From contig OX638371.1 in the NCBI GenBank assembly GCA_951812925.1, positions 2,108,001 to 2,172,000 of the forward strand: 64,000 bases of DNA. Reading direction: 5' to 3'. A program made the position numbers and the translations under genes. The stretch's first letter is position 1; each line of letters starts with the position of its first letter. This document shows, piece by piece, positions 55,176 to 64,000 of this stretch. The stretch comes from Calliopum simillimum. Lineage: Eukaryota > Arthropoda > Insecta > Diptera > Lauxaniidae. Under the pieces are notes generated by a model. The model saw nothing but the letters and a program-made list of their open reading frames with translations, did no database searches and was not told the origin of the DNA.

Positions 55176-56830
55176 ACAGCCATTCAATGCCTAGCGTAAC
55201 AAGATCTGCCACGCCCCTTCCGATTTCGTTCAAAGTTGGTACATGGTTTCGTATCATGCCAAATCTTTTAGAAATGGCAAAAAAAAAATTTGATTTTTTT
55301 TTTGAGGCTTGTGGAGGGGTGCAAAAAGTGGAAAAATTGTTAAATTGTGACAAACTCTCCTCAAATAATTGTCAATAACTTGGACATTTCTTAACCGATG
55401 TTCACGGTTTGCGCTCAAAGTAATTTTTTTTTGTATTTGGTAAAAAGTACTAAATTTACTACTATTTTAGTACTAAACGATGAAAAAACTATAAAAAATA
55501 TTTTTCTAGAATAGAAAAAAAAAATCACCTTTCACATGAATCTAAAATTAAGATGGTATCTTTAATGGCATACAAGTAATGATTTTTTGAACATTTCAAT
55601 TCATGCAATAATTCGAATAGATAGCTGTAGTAGCATTATCGAAACTAATGAATTTCGCCTTAAAAACTGGAACCTTCGATATAGATGAAAATCGTGAAGC
55701 CAGAATATTAGGTACTATTCTCCTAACAAAAGAGAGTAACGTTATTAACCTAGTCGGTCTATGTGAGGTTTTTGCTCACGCGATTACCGTCACTCTAATT
55801 CGAATTATGTAAGTTTTTTTTTGTAATTTACATCATTTTAAATTCCTCGAAAGATTTTGAAAATTAAATACGATATGCTGCAATACGATGACGTCCAAAG
55901 GGACTTAGAGAAAAATTTGATTTCGATGCTGAATGGCACTTTTTTGCTACATCTCACGGAAAAGGGTATTGGTGGCTCCTTTAAGCGAAAAGCTTCAAGA
56001 GCAAGTTTGCAGAGACCTTACCAAATCCAAATAACAGATGCTAAGGCACTTTTTGAATGGGCAAATAGTAAAGAGTCCGACATAGTTTATCGTTATTGTA
56101 CGATTGATGAATATGAAACGCTTTTCAAATGTAAAAGCCATACCAGGGACCCAGAAATTTCATAGTTTTGTTCCCTTAGGATTCATGTAAAAGGAGATTT
56201 TGTCTTCTATTCTAGAAAAATATTTTGGGAGGTCGAAAACAGGTACTATAGCATTTGTTTGTCGTTTAGTACCTACTAAAATTGTAGTAAATTTAGTACT
56301 TTTTACCAAATACAAAAAAAAAGAACATAGCGTGCTTCAATATCTTTCTAAAAATGGTCCAAACATTAAAATGGGTTAAGAAATGTTCCAGTTATGCGCC
56401 ATTTTGTGGTCGGGACTTTTTTCAAATTTTCATAAAATCATAACTTCTGGCTCTCGAGACATACCAATTTTCCCTCTTTTTCATATGAAAGGTTTTTTTA
56501 TTTCCAAAAAACTATTTTGGAAGGTGAAAAAGTCGTATCTGGGCACGTTTTTGTAGTTAAGTACTTAATTAGTAGTAAATTTAGTACTTTTATCAAAATT
56601 ATTAGGCCTCTAGCCCAATTTAATACCTTTCCAAAAATGGTCTGAGCATGCAAATCGGTTAAGAAATGTCCAAGTTATGGACAATTATTTGAGGAGAGTT
56701 TGTCACAATTTACCGATTTTTCCACTCTTTGAACGCCTCAACAAGGCTAAAAGATTGGGCTTTAAACGAAACCGTGTACCAAATTTCAGCGAAATCGGAA
56801 AAAGTGTGACAGATCTTGTTACACTGCTGT
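55176..56830. mobile_element. foldback element with coding-like loop
   Basis: Outer arms: AGCGTAACAAGATCTGCCAC at 55195 pairs with GTGACAGATCTTGTTACACT near 56805-56825, and the arms continue through TTTGGTACANGGTTTCG and the AATTATTTGAGGAGAGTTTGTC region. Inner arms: TTTGGTAAAAAGTACTAAAT at about 55437 pairs with ATTTAGTACTTTTTACCAAA at 56290-56310, and TTTTTCTAGAATAGAA near 55500 with TTCTATTCTAGAAAAA near 56205. The unpaired loop, about 55550-56190, is not AT-junk but has exon-like reading frames. A solo arm of this family is at 19.9 kb. No transposase motif is recognised. Confidence 0.8.
55647..56165 (+). pseudogene. unidentified coding-like cargo in two frames (possible two-exon gene fragment)
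   Basis: The first segment is open from a stop near 55641 to 55810 and contains TGTFDIDENREARILGTILL and GLCEVFAHAITVTLIRI. It runs into ATTAT|GTAAGT at 55808/55809, a good splice donor. The second segment is open from about 55850 to a TAG at 56163-56165 and contains YDDVQRDLEKNLISMLNGTF, ITDAKALFEWANSKES and YRYCTIDEYETLFKCK. Amino-acid composition is balanced and charged, unlike the Phe/Lys-rich chance frames of the window. Using the AG at 55899-55900 as acceptor joins the two frames (92-base intron, Met at the junction), but the polypyrimidine tract is poor. A decayed gene with an indel is equally possible. I do not recognise the protein: it could be a captured host exon pair or part of an unknown transposase. 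Confidence 0.45.
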
Positions 56831-57491
56831 ATATACTATATTCTTGATCAGCGTCACCTCCTGAGCCGATATAGTCATATCCGTCTGTCTGGCTGGGTGT
56901 GCGTGGAAATACATTTTCTCGGAAAACTGAGCAAGAAAATTCAATGAAATTTGGTACACTGCCTCCGTCGTCAAAGTTAGCTCGTGGGATTGAGAATGAG
57001 CGAAATCGGTCAACGTACACGGCTACAATCCAAACAAAAAATATATTTAAAATGCAACTTTAGGAGTATTTTTTACGACATTGCAACCGAAATACACATA
57101 AACACTAAAAAAACTGTGCGAGTTCGGACAAAAGGGCGTGGCACCTCCCAAATAAGCAAAAACTGCAAAACGTTATACTAAAAACGTTTTTTGAGATAAT
57201 TGAACTAAATTTACTCAGGTACTAAGAATTATAAATGCAACTCTGAGCAAAAACTGGGTGAACTCGGATAAGAGGGTGTGGCACCTCCTATATAAGCAAG
57301 AGCTTCCAAATGCTATACTGAAAACGTTTTTCGAGATAATCCAACCAAATTTCACTCAGGCACTGAGAACAGCAAAAACTGCGTGAACTTGGACAAGAAG
57401 GCGTGGCACCTCCCATAAAAGCAAAATTTTCAAAATACTGTAGTGTATGGAATTTAATGTTTAGCCAGGCCAAAGGTTACACCCTTACTAG

Positions 57492-57760
57492 TTTTTTATT
57501 CATATGGAGATAATGCCGCAATGTAATATTGTGCGGAAATGACCAAACCGCGCGGTTTGATTCATGTAATTTTCGGAGAAATGTTTGTAAATACATGTAG
57601 AATCGATCCCCCGCAATCGTTCTTCTCACCATTTTCATCAATCTTAAATCCCCAGAGACCACCTGTTTGGGGTCTATGAAAATGTGGCAGAGTGATACAT
57701 CGGGGGGAGAGGGGTCCAAAAATCGTGAAATTCGTGTGACGTAATTTATGGACAACCCCT
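57492..57760 (-). mobile_element. family D-like end, copy 3
   Basis: On the minus strand it starts GGGGTTGTCCATAAATTACG, TCACACGAATTTCACGAT and then CCCCTCTCCCCCCGATG, the same plan as family D (terminal motif plus C-run) but a different subfamily. It runs to the end of mini-me copy 4, which probably inserted into or truncated it. A 92-codon minus frame crosses it, without a recognised motif. Confidence 0.6.
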
Positions 57761-57836
57761 TATGGCAGATCTAACTCAATTTTGTCAAAAACGGAAAATT
57801 CGATTTTCTTAATGTTTCTGTAATGTGATTAAAAAA

Positions 57837-58706
57837 GTTGGGGAATGTAACCGGTTGTGGGCCGGGTTTCGTTTTTTGCCCGTAACTTGCATTCAAATAT
57901 ACATTTTTTGGACTTGTGGGTACCAACGGAAAGCTAGAGGCAATAGGTATCCAAAAAGAAACAATTTTTCTGTAATTTCTCCAAAAAAAATACTTTTTTA
58001 AAAAATTTTGTAAAGAGCTTGTTTTTGGACAAAAAAAATTGTGTAACCAGTTGTGGGCCACCCTGAAAAATCCACTTCAAATACAAAATTATGAAGAAAA
58101 CCAGTAAAGAAATATGTATTATCAAAATTTATTTATCAATGAAGCCTCTAGTGGCGAAAAAACATCAAGAAAATGTGACTTTTCAAATTATTAATCATCC
58201 TCATCGGATTCGCAATTTTTGCATGTATAATAGCTCTTTTTTATGGCATCTCAAATGCACAAACCGATCGCCAACACCGTTGCATTTTATCGAATTTTCA
58301 TGCAAAAAACATGGTGGCTCACAACCGGTAACGGCAGCCATCCTTTAAGTGACTGGCAAAATTCTCGTGGCGAAAAATTTTGAGCAAACTCGATATAAAA
58401 TCGGAAAATTTAACGCAAATACTGCATAAAAATGCATAACACTCACCTCTTTGCAATATTTCACTTCGCTTTATCACACTCGCAAAATCTTCAGAAATTA
58501 CTTTATTGAAAATTTCTTCGTGAATTTTTTTTGTTTTGTTGTAGCTGCGGGTCAGATGCGTCCTTTCACTTCAGTGTTTGCACTAATACTGTCTATTGTC
58601 AATATACACATAACCTCATACTAAGATCTGTCATATTTTATAAACGTCAAAAAATACAAGGCGTGGCCCACAACCGGTGACGGCCCACAGCCGGTTACAT
58701 TACCCT
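57837..58706. mobile_element. pogo-like element with AATGTAACCGGTTGTGGGCC ends
   Basis: GGGAATGTAACCGGTTGTGG on the left is matched inverted by CCACAGCCGGTTACATTACC on the right. The AACCGGTTGTGGGCC-type motif recurs at about 58043, 58318 and 58664, giving five subterminal copies. A Cys/His-rich frame on the minus strand (58191-58341) is all that remains of a transposase. It is therefore an internally deleted element of the kind that ends with a PHD-like exon in the neighbour at 59.3 kb. Confidence 0.7.
58191..58341 (-). pseudogene. Cys/His-rich C-terminal exon remnant
   Basis: From the ATG at 58339-58341 the minus frame reads CEPPCFLHENSIKCNG, then GDRFVHLRCHKK. After a one-base frame change near 58240 it reads YYTCKNCESDEDD and stops. 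The order C..C, C, H.xC, C.xC matches a PHD-like C4HC3 cluster with one Cys replaced (Val after CNG). Such clusters close many insect pogo-like transposases. It lies inside pogo-type terminal repeats. A captured host zinc-finger exon is the alternative. Confidence 0.45.
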
Positions 58707-59692
58707 ACCCCGAACAAGAAAATATTTAAATTTTTCAAATGGTGCAACATGAGAATTAAAATATTTTTTCGACACTTGTGAACGTGTCGTATGAGTAACA
58801 TTTAGTTGACATAGAAAAATAAATTTCCTTTTTAACCCTCTCACGCGCCAATTTTGTGTAGGGCAGCTATATTTTTTTAAGAGTTGTTTCTTACTATATA
58901 GGGGCCAAATAACACAAAAAAAAAACAAAATTTTTAAATTAAGTCTTGTATCTGAGTTTTTAAAAAATGTTGTATACATACAACATGGTGCATTAAAGGA
59001 GTAAAATTTTTTGGCTAATTTCATACACAACTAATCCTCTTTGAGGGTCCACAGTATAATAAATGTACGAAAACAAGGAATAACGCTGAAAAAATTACTA
59101 AAAAATTACCAAAATTGTAGAAATAGTGATTAACGGTATAAAAAAAACCAATTTTTTTGGAGATAAGAAATCAATCAAACTGATAGATTTGGTTAATTTC
59201 ATCTACATTTAATCCCGTCTATGGGTCCTCATAAAATTAGATGCAGGAAACAAGCCATAACGCTGAAAAAGTAACTAAAATACCAAAAATCGTAGAAAAA
59301 GTTACTTCCGGCAACAATGTTCATACAAAAATAGTAGGGTAAAGGAGGGAAATATGGACTACGTGGGTAATATGGACCACACGGTTATTTCCCACTGCAT
59401 ACATAGGATTTGCCGTTATTCATGTTCAAAATTTCTGGTAATACCTAAAGCTTATAAAAGGGCGATTTTTAGCGTTCGGTGAAGTCGCATGTTTCTGTTA
59501 AGTTGATTTTTCTAAAAAAAAGATCAGTGATAATTTTTTTCTAGTGAGTATATTTCATTATTTCACTTTAAAGACATCGCGTTATTAAATAAATGGTTAA
59601 TTATATTAAGTCAGTGAATACCATTTATAATTTATTAGCACAAATAAGTTCATTAACCAAAAGAATTTTTGATAAAAAAAACCATAGAGGTA

Positions 59693-60094
59693 TTCACGAT
59701 CTAGAGTAACGTCCTGAGTAACAGAGTAACAGGGTAATAGTGCACAACCACAACAACAAAATATACGTAAGTTACTCTGTTACTCTTTTACCCTTTTAGT
59801 CAAGGTATTTTCTAGTGTAAAATAATCTTACACTTTTGCCTTTTTTTTACTATTTCTATTTCTATAGAAACGTTTGAACTTGTTTATGATTGAGAGGCAA
59901 TTTTCGTTCATCAAAAATAAAAATTTGAATGAGAGCAAAATATTCAATTAAAAAATTTTTTTTTTTGTTGGCAGCTAAAATTATTTTGAGAAACAAAAAG
60001 CAAATATAAGTGCAAAGTATTGAGTATGCTCACTATTCAGAGTAACTGAGTTCACTTTTACCCTGTTACTCAGCTTGTTACTCCAGATCGTGAA
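59693..60094. mobile_element. 402-bp TA-flanked MITE nested in the pogo-like element
   Basis: TTCACGATCTAGAGTAAC on the left is matched inverted by GTTACTCCAGATCGTGAA on the right, and TA flanks both ends (59691-59692, 60095-60096). The arms go on with GAGTAACAGAGTAACAGGGT / TACCCTGTTACTCAG. Inner GTTACTCTGTTACTC motifs repeat the terminal word. No coding capacity. Confidence 0.85.
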
Positions 60095-60187
60095 TAACTC
60101 TCATATATTTCACCAACACGTGCTGTGGGTAATATGGACCACCAAAAAAAAAGCCTCAAAAACAAATGTATTTATCATCTTTTTCAG

Positions 60188-60408
60188 ATGGGGAATCTAG
60201 TTGCAGTTTTCATGACGATGATCATTATATGTAATTCGTTAACTACAAAGGAAAAGAAGATGAAAAATGCATATAATGTAATACCCTTTACTCAGAAGAT
60301 CGCCGTGGCGAATTTTCGGTTGAATGTGTAATCTGACGTTCTTGGAGTCATGAAAAATGTGCCAAATGTGGAAGTGACATTTTTATATGCAACTTCTGTA
60401 CCAAATGA
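60188..60408 (+). pseudogene. pogo-like transposase last exon with PHD-like C4HC3 cluster
   Basis: A strong splice acceptor (TCATCTTTTTCAG, ending 60187) opens a single frame to a TGA at 60406-60408. An acidic stretch (FHDDDHYM) leads to CNTLYSEDRRGEFSVEC, then SWSHEKCAKCGSDIFICNFC and the end. Cys pairs, His and Cys spacing fit the PHD-like C4HC3 module that ends many insect pogo/jerky-like transposases. Three in-frame stops (after HYM, in the first CxxC and in the CVIC-type pair) kill it, the last two at or next to zinc ligands, but there is no frameshift. The DDE core is gone. The shorter plus frame starting at 60125 is a shadow of this one. Confidence 0.7.
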
Positions 60409-61050
60409 ACTATATGGTCCATACTACACTACACTTTTTTTATCTTCATTTTGAGTATTTTCAGTTTTTTAATTTTTTTTCTTTATCCTGATGAGATATT
60501 TATCTAAAAGTGAATCAGAATAAAGGTAAATTGTTTCCTTTACTGAATGACATAAAATTAATTGTTTTGGTTTATGTATTTTGGGTTTTATTTAAAAAAG
60601 AAAGATGGGTGGTCCATATTTCCCGCCCTTACCCTACTATAAAACACACGCTCTAATGCACCATGTTGTATACAAACAACAGATCTATTTTAGGACCTGC
60701 AAAAAGACTGAATAATATTTTTACCTGTTTCTTGCTATATTTCACTTCTCCACTAAATGATGTCATCGGAAAAAAATCACCAATGAAGTAATTTAAGGAT
60801 TTCATAAAAATTTAAGCGCTTATTTATTGCGAAAATTTTTTGCTCCAAAATCGTTCGACTTCAACGAATGAAAATCATAAAATGAAGCAGAAAATCTTTG
60901 AAGATATGTAAAAGTAAAACACTAAACTAAAGCTAAGACTTCTGAGATATTTTTGAGATATTTCGTTTGGAAAAATATACCGTTAGACAGGGGAAATATG
61001 CGTTCAAAAAGTGTTGTTGTATACATACAACAAATGCATGAAAGGGTTAA

Positions 61051-61771
61051 TTCTTATCTGAACTTTCTGCGGTCGTGATCACTAAATAAGTTAGAAAAAG
61101 TGAAAAATGTTTCATGATACGAGGAAATTTTGAACTGAATTCAAATTGACCAAAAATACGAGTAGTTAAGTTTTTATTAAAATTTTCAAACCCGAATATT
61201 TCGAAAACCAGAGCTTAACAGCAAAATTGGCTGATATCACAAAACTTAGCGTATCCGAATTTCGTTTAATAAATAGGATCAGTCGATGTCAGAAAAAATG
61301 CTTCTGATTCGAACACAGTGTTATGATGTAGAACTAAATACATAATTGAAGAGTTGAATGGATGAACATGTTAAGTAACATTTTTTAAAAATAGATATTC
61401 GGGTGGAAGAAGATATGCATTAAATATTGGACGTTCGTTGGTTCTTCTATATCTTATTATTAAGTAGTTTTCAGGGGATGAACATAATATGTGCAAAGCT
61501 TTCTGCAAATTTTTTGTGGAAGAACATGTCACGTGCATACAATATAAGGAAAATCATCCCTAATCGGAACCCATGTAATCTTGACCGTTTGACCATTATT
61601 TCTTCATAACATTACCTGAAAAACATTAAATAATTTAACTGATAAAAAGAGCACACTATTTACTTTAAAGCTAATTACCTCAAAATTACAACATTGTTAC
61701 TTAACATGTTCTTCCACTCAGCTCTTTAATTGTGCTTTATTTTGTATGCCCTACATCCAGGGTATATTCAC
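61051..61771. repeat. interval with a 390-bp inverted repeat
   Basis: GAACATGTTAAGTAAC at 61364-61379 is matched inverted by GTTACTTAACATGTTC at 61696-61711, with partial pairing outside (AATTGAAGAGTTGAATGG / CACTCAGCTCTTTAATT). It is likely another decayed foldback, about 61344-61735. The rest is unassigned. Confidence 0.6.
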
Positions 61772-63107
61772 TTTGCACGGTTCTCCGGAACGAGGAATTA
61801 ATCATAGTTTGAGGCACCTCCGATTTTCTTTTTTAATACAATACCTGATAGTGTTAGCAACAAAATAAAACAATTTTTAAAATCGCAAGTAGGTGCCCCG
61901 TCCCCAAAATGGGCGCAAGTACTCATTTACTATATAATATTCAGAATTTGCCTGTTTTTTTGTTGATTTGTTTTATGGATTCGGAATCCATCCAGATGAT
62001 TTCAATGAAATTTTCACAGGGTATTACTATCGATCAGGAGAAGGTCGCACACTTGCAAAATAGGTGGTTTCTGAGGTGTGGTACACATATAAAGGAAACA
62101 AAAAAAAAAAAAAATAACATGCATTGAAAAAATGGGCGGTACCACGCCCACAAAAAAAAATCGTCATTTCTTATAAACTATCTCAGGCAAATGGGTGAGA
62201 TTTGGTGCTTATGTAAAAGGCAACGACTCTAATAACCTCTTGTGTAAAACTTTACGTTGCCACGCCGCCCATATAAGTAGAAGCGCTTCGGGATATGCTA
62301 GTAAATGTATTAACAAACCCAAAATTATATAAAAAATACATTACATTATACAAGATTTTTTAGTTGTTCCTTCATTCTATTATTTTAGAAATTCTATTTC
62401 CTTTGATTTAATTTAATTTTTCGGTCTCGATAGTCATTATTAGCCTGTATTGATAAGCAAATTTTAAAAAACGAATTGCCACCATCAAGACCAATTTTTA
62501 ATCGGAAATCCGAAACTCTACGTTCCTGCGTCACAAAATTCACAAATTCTTCTTAATTAGTGCATATAATTGCTTCTAAGACTACTTAGTTTGAAATCAG
62601 TTAAAAGATAAAATTAAATAATAGGAGTGGATTGTGGATATCCACCAGATTTCACCCATTTGCCTGGGATAGTTTATGAGAAATGACGATTTTTTTTTTG
62701 GTGGGCGTTTTCAATGAATGTTATTTTTTTTTTGTTTCCTTTATATCTTTACCAAACCTCATTAGCCTGCGTCAAAAAATATAATAGATTGCAAGAGTGC
62801 GACCTCCTCCTGATCGATAGTAATACCTTGTGAAAATTTCATTGAAATTATCTGGATGGATTCTTGATCCATAAAACAAATAAACAAAAAAACAAGCAAA
62901 TTTTGAATATTATATAGTAAATGAGTACTTTGTGCCCATTTTGGGAGCGGGGCACCTACTTGCGATTTTAAAAATTATTTTATTTTGTTGCTATTAGCAG
63001 TTATTGTATAAAAAAAAAATTAGAGGTGCCTCAAACTATGATTAATTCCTCGTTCCGGAAAACCGTGTTTGTCTTTCCGCTTGTAAAGCAGAGAAGGTTT
63101 GACTGGT
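61750..63107 (+). mobile_element. mini-me 5' fragment, split by the CACGG palindrome
   Basis: CCCTACATCCAGGGTATATT, CACTTTG ends at 61775, and TTTGTCTTTCCGCTTGTAAA, GCAGAGAAGG continues at 63068. Together these reproduce the mini-me 5' end as seen at 36.84-36.88 kb. The remainder of the element is absent; family C sequence follows. Confidence 0.75.
61776..63067. mobile_element. CACGG-ended palindromic element with TTTG target duplication
   Basis: CACGGTTCTCCGGAACGAGG on the left is matched inverted by CCTCGTTCCGGAAAACCGTG on the right. Arms of about 470 bp pair through AATTAATCATAGTTTGAGGC, AAGTAGGTGCCCCG, GATCAGGAGAAGGTCGCAC and a CAAATGGGTGA region. TTTG is found on both sides (61772-61775, 63068-63071). 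It sits inside a mini-me 5' fragment, which is continuous if the element is removed. The middle has GGGCGGTACCACGCCCAC-type words. The CAC terminus and 4-bp duplication would suit a Chapaev-like derivative; no transposase is present. Confidence 0.8.
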
Positions 63108-63109
63108 CA

Positions 63110-64000
63110 AACTTATTCAGAATATTACGAGGAATATTTTTGTAGAAAACTTTAACCCTCTACATCCCCCACATATGGGTCATTTATACCTTTTTCCTAA
63201 AAAAGTGCAAAAATGACAACTAAAATGGTTGAGTATTGTGTCAATATGTACCACATAAATATTTGCTATAAAATTTCGAAACTAGTCGCTAAACACTAAA
63301 AAGTCGAAATTTCATCCCGAGAGTTAACACATCGATCAAATCAATCACAACTTCCCACATCGCATATTTATTACATCACTGATGAGCCTTCCTTAAGTTG
63401 TGAGCATTTTTCGTCTTAGGTGACTCTTAGTGAAATTTTCCGTAGAATATTTTTTTAAAATAATTTAACCCATTGCAGCCCAGTTTTTTTTTTTTGGGGA
63501 AAAAGGGGTTTAAAAAGACTCACAAACACTTGATATAATGGGTTAATGAGTTCTAGGAAAATGTTCATTTTGTCATGATCTTAGGACGATTTTTAAAAAA
63601 TTTAGTTTTGGAGTTTTCCCTCCAAAAAAACTGAGCTACAATGGTTAAAGTATTCTACAAAAATATTCCACGGAAAATTTCACTCGGAGTCACCTAAGAC
63701 GAAAAATGGTTAAAACTTAAGGAAAGCGCATCAGAGATGTAATTAATATACGATGAGAGAAGTTCTCATTGATTTGTACGATTTGTTGGCTTTCGGGATT
63801 AAAATTCGACTTTTTAGTGTTCAACAAACTTCGTTTAGAAATTTTATAGCAAATATTTATGTGGTACATATTGACTCAATATTCCCCCATTTTAGTTGTA
63901 ATTTTTGCACTTTTTTTAGGAAAAAGGTATAAATGACCTATATGTGGGGGATGTAGAGGGTTAAAGTTTTCTACAAAAATATTCCTCTTAATATTCTGAA
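63110..64000. mobile_element. family C palindrome, copy 3 (cut by window end)
   Basis: TTCAGAATATTACGAGGAAT at 63116 is matched inverted by the last bases of the window, so the axis of symmetry lies near 63558. The short outer arm (ATTACGAGGAATATTTTTGT, AGAAAA) matches the inner arm sequence of copies 1 and 2. The arm probably continues beyond 64000. Confidence 0.78.
63156..63960. mobile_element. piggyBac-like MITE in the centre of family C copy 3
   Basis: TTAA at 63152-63155 and 63961-63964 flank CCCTCTACATCCCCCACATA and its inverse. Arms pair for about 300 bp through GGGTCATTTATACCTTTTTC, GTTGAGTATTGTGTCAATAT and TTTTCGTCTTAGGTGACTC. It is the same family as 36074-37436 and lacks the mini-me found there. 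The centre holds a 74-bp TTAA-flanked hairpin (63469-63542: CCCATTGCAGCCC...TATAATGGG). Confidence 0.8.

Larger units (their letters stand above)
55103..57491 (+). mobile_element. mini-me/DINE-type element, copy 4, split by a foldback
   Basis: The 5' piece (55103 to about 55175) has TATTCACTTTGTCCTTCC and GTAACGCAGAGAAGTAGGCG. The rest resumes at about 56830 with CTATATTCTTGATCAGCGTC, GTCTGTCTGGCTGG, then three units with GGGCGTGGCACCTCCC-type words, and ends TACACCCTTACTAG at 57491, followed by TTTTTTA. The intervening 1.65 kb is an inserted palindrome. No protein is encoded by the mini-me parts. Confidence 0.8.
59337..60634 (+). mobile_element. pogo-like element with TA target duplication
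   Basis: GGGTAAAGGAGGGAAATATG, GAC on the left is matched inverted by GTCCATATTTCCCGCCCTTA, CCC on the right. TA precedes (59335-59336) and follows (60635-60636). TATGGACCAC/TATGGTCC subterminal motifs recur at about 59382, 60131 and 60413. It retains the last exon of a transposase (60188-60408) and contains a smaller MITE at 59693-60094. Confidence 0.85.
58836..61046. mobile_element. piggyBac-like element (TTAA-flanked) hosting a pogo-like insertion
   Basis: TTAA at 58832-58835 and 61047-61050 flank CCCTCTCACGCGCC on the left and an inverted CCCTTTCATGCATTTG on the right. TTAA duplication with CCCTYT termini is characteristic of piggyBac-type elements. Near both ends lies a self-complementary TTGTATACATACAA motif (58967, 61014; a third copy at 60665). 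Internal repeats of AACGCTGAAAAA..TTACTAAAA..ACCAAAA with CGTAGAAA occur at 59080 and 59255. Without the nested element it would be about 0.9 kb. It encodes no transposase. Confidence 0.78.

Overview
The window is AT-rich eukaryotic DNA, most probably intergenic or intronic sequence from a higher (brachyceran) fly. The evidence for a fly is four to five copies of a mini-me/DINE-type element carrying the (TA)n plus GTCY proto-microsatellite core known from Diptera, several mariner, Tc1 and pogo relics, an R1-like retrotransposon relic, and many TTG/CAG runs of the dipteran 'opa' type. A tephritid or other non-drosophilid fly is plausible, but the sequence does not prove it. I found no convincing host protein-coding gene, rRNA or functional tRNA. 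Almost every open frame is a chance frame in AT-rich DNA or a translated repeat.

Layout. 0-10.7 kb: mostly unassigned AT-rich DNA with a Tc1/mariner-superfamily transposase relic (2.9-3.45 kb), a foldback element (4.8-5.4 kb) and mini-me copy 1 (7.8-8.5 kb). 10.7-13.6 kb: family A elements with an internal tRNA-like block, a pogo-like element nested in one of them, a diverged 108-bp satellite and a CAC-ended palindrome. 15.6-17.8 kb: an R1-like reverse transcriptase relic and an internally deleted mariner. 22.5-23.9 kb: short repeats leading into an exact 108-bp tandem array. 27-30.6 kb: the 3' end of a minus-strand LINE, split by a 1.7-kb palindrome and by a hAT-like foldback with a perfect 8-bp target duplication, then a Tc1 relic. 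30.8-37.7 kb: family B repeats, mini-me copies 2 and 3, and a second palindrome. 37.8-39.4 and 46.3-47.7 kb: two copies of a TIR element (family D), each hit by a different nested transposon, the second by a mariner. 40.7 and 51.4 kb: more family A copies. 55.1-57.5 kb: mini-me copy 4, split by a foldback whose loop holds exon-like coding sequence. 57.8-61.0 kb: two pogo-like elements, one inside a piggyBac-like element and itself containing a TA-flanked MITE. 61.75-64 kb: a CACGG-ended palindrome inside a mini-me fragment, then a third copy of the 27-kb palindrome family, running off the window.

The main biology is layered transposon nesting. Target duplications and paralogous empty sites inside this one window allow several insertions to be placed to the base. 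The least explained item is the coding-like cargo at 55.66-56.17 kb. The neatest structural results are the hAT-like insertion at 29.08-30.23 kb and the three-level nest at 58.8-61.05 kb. All identifications were made by eye from motifs; no searches were run.
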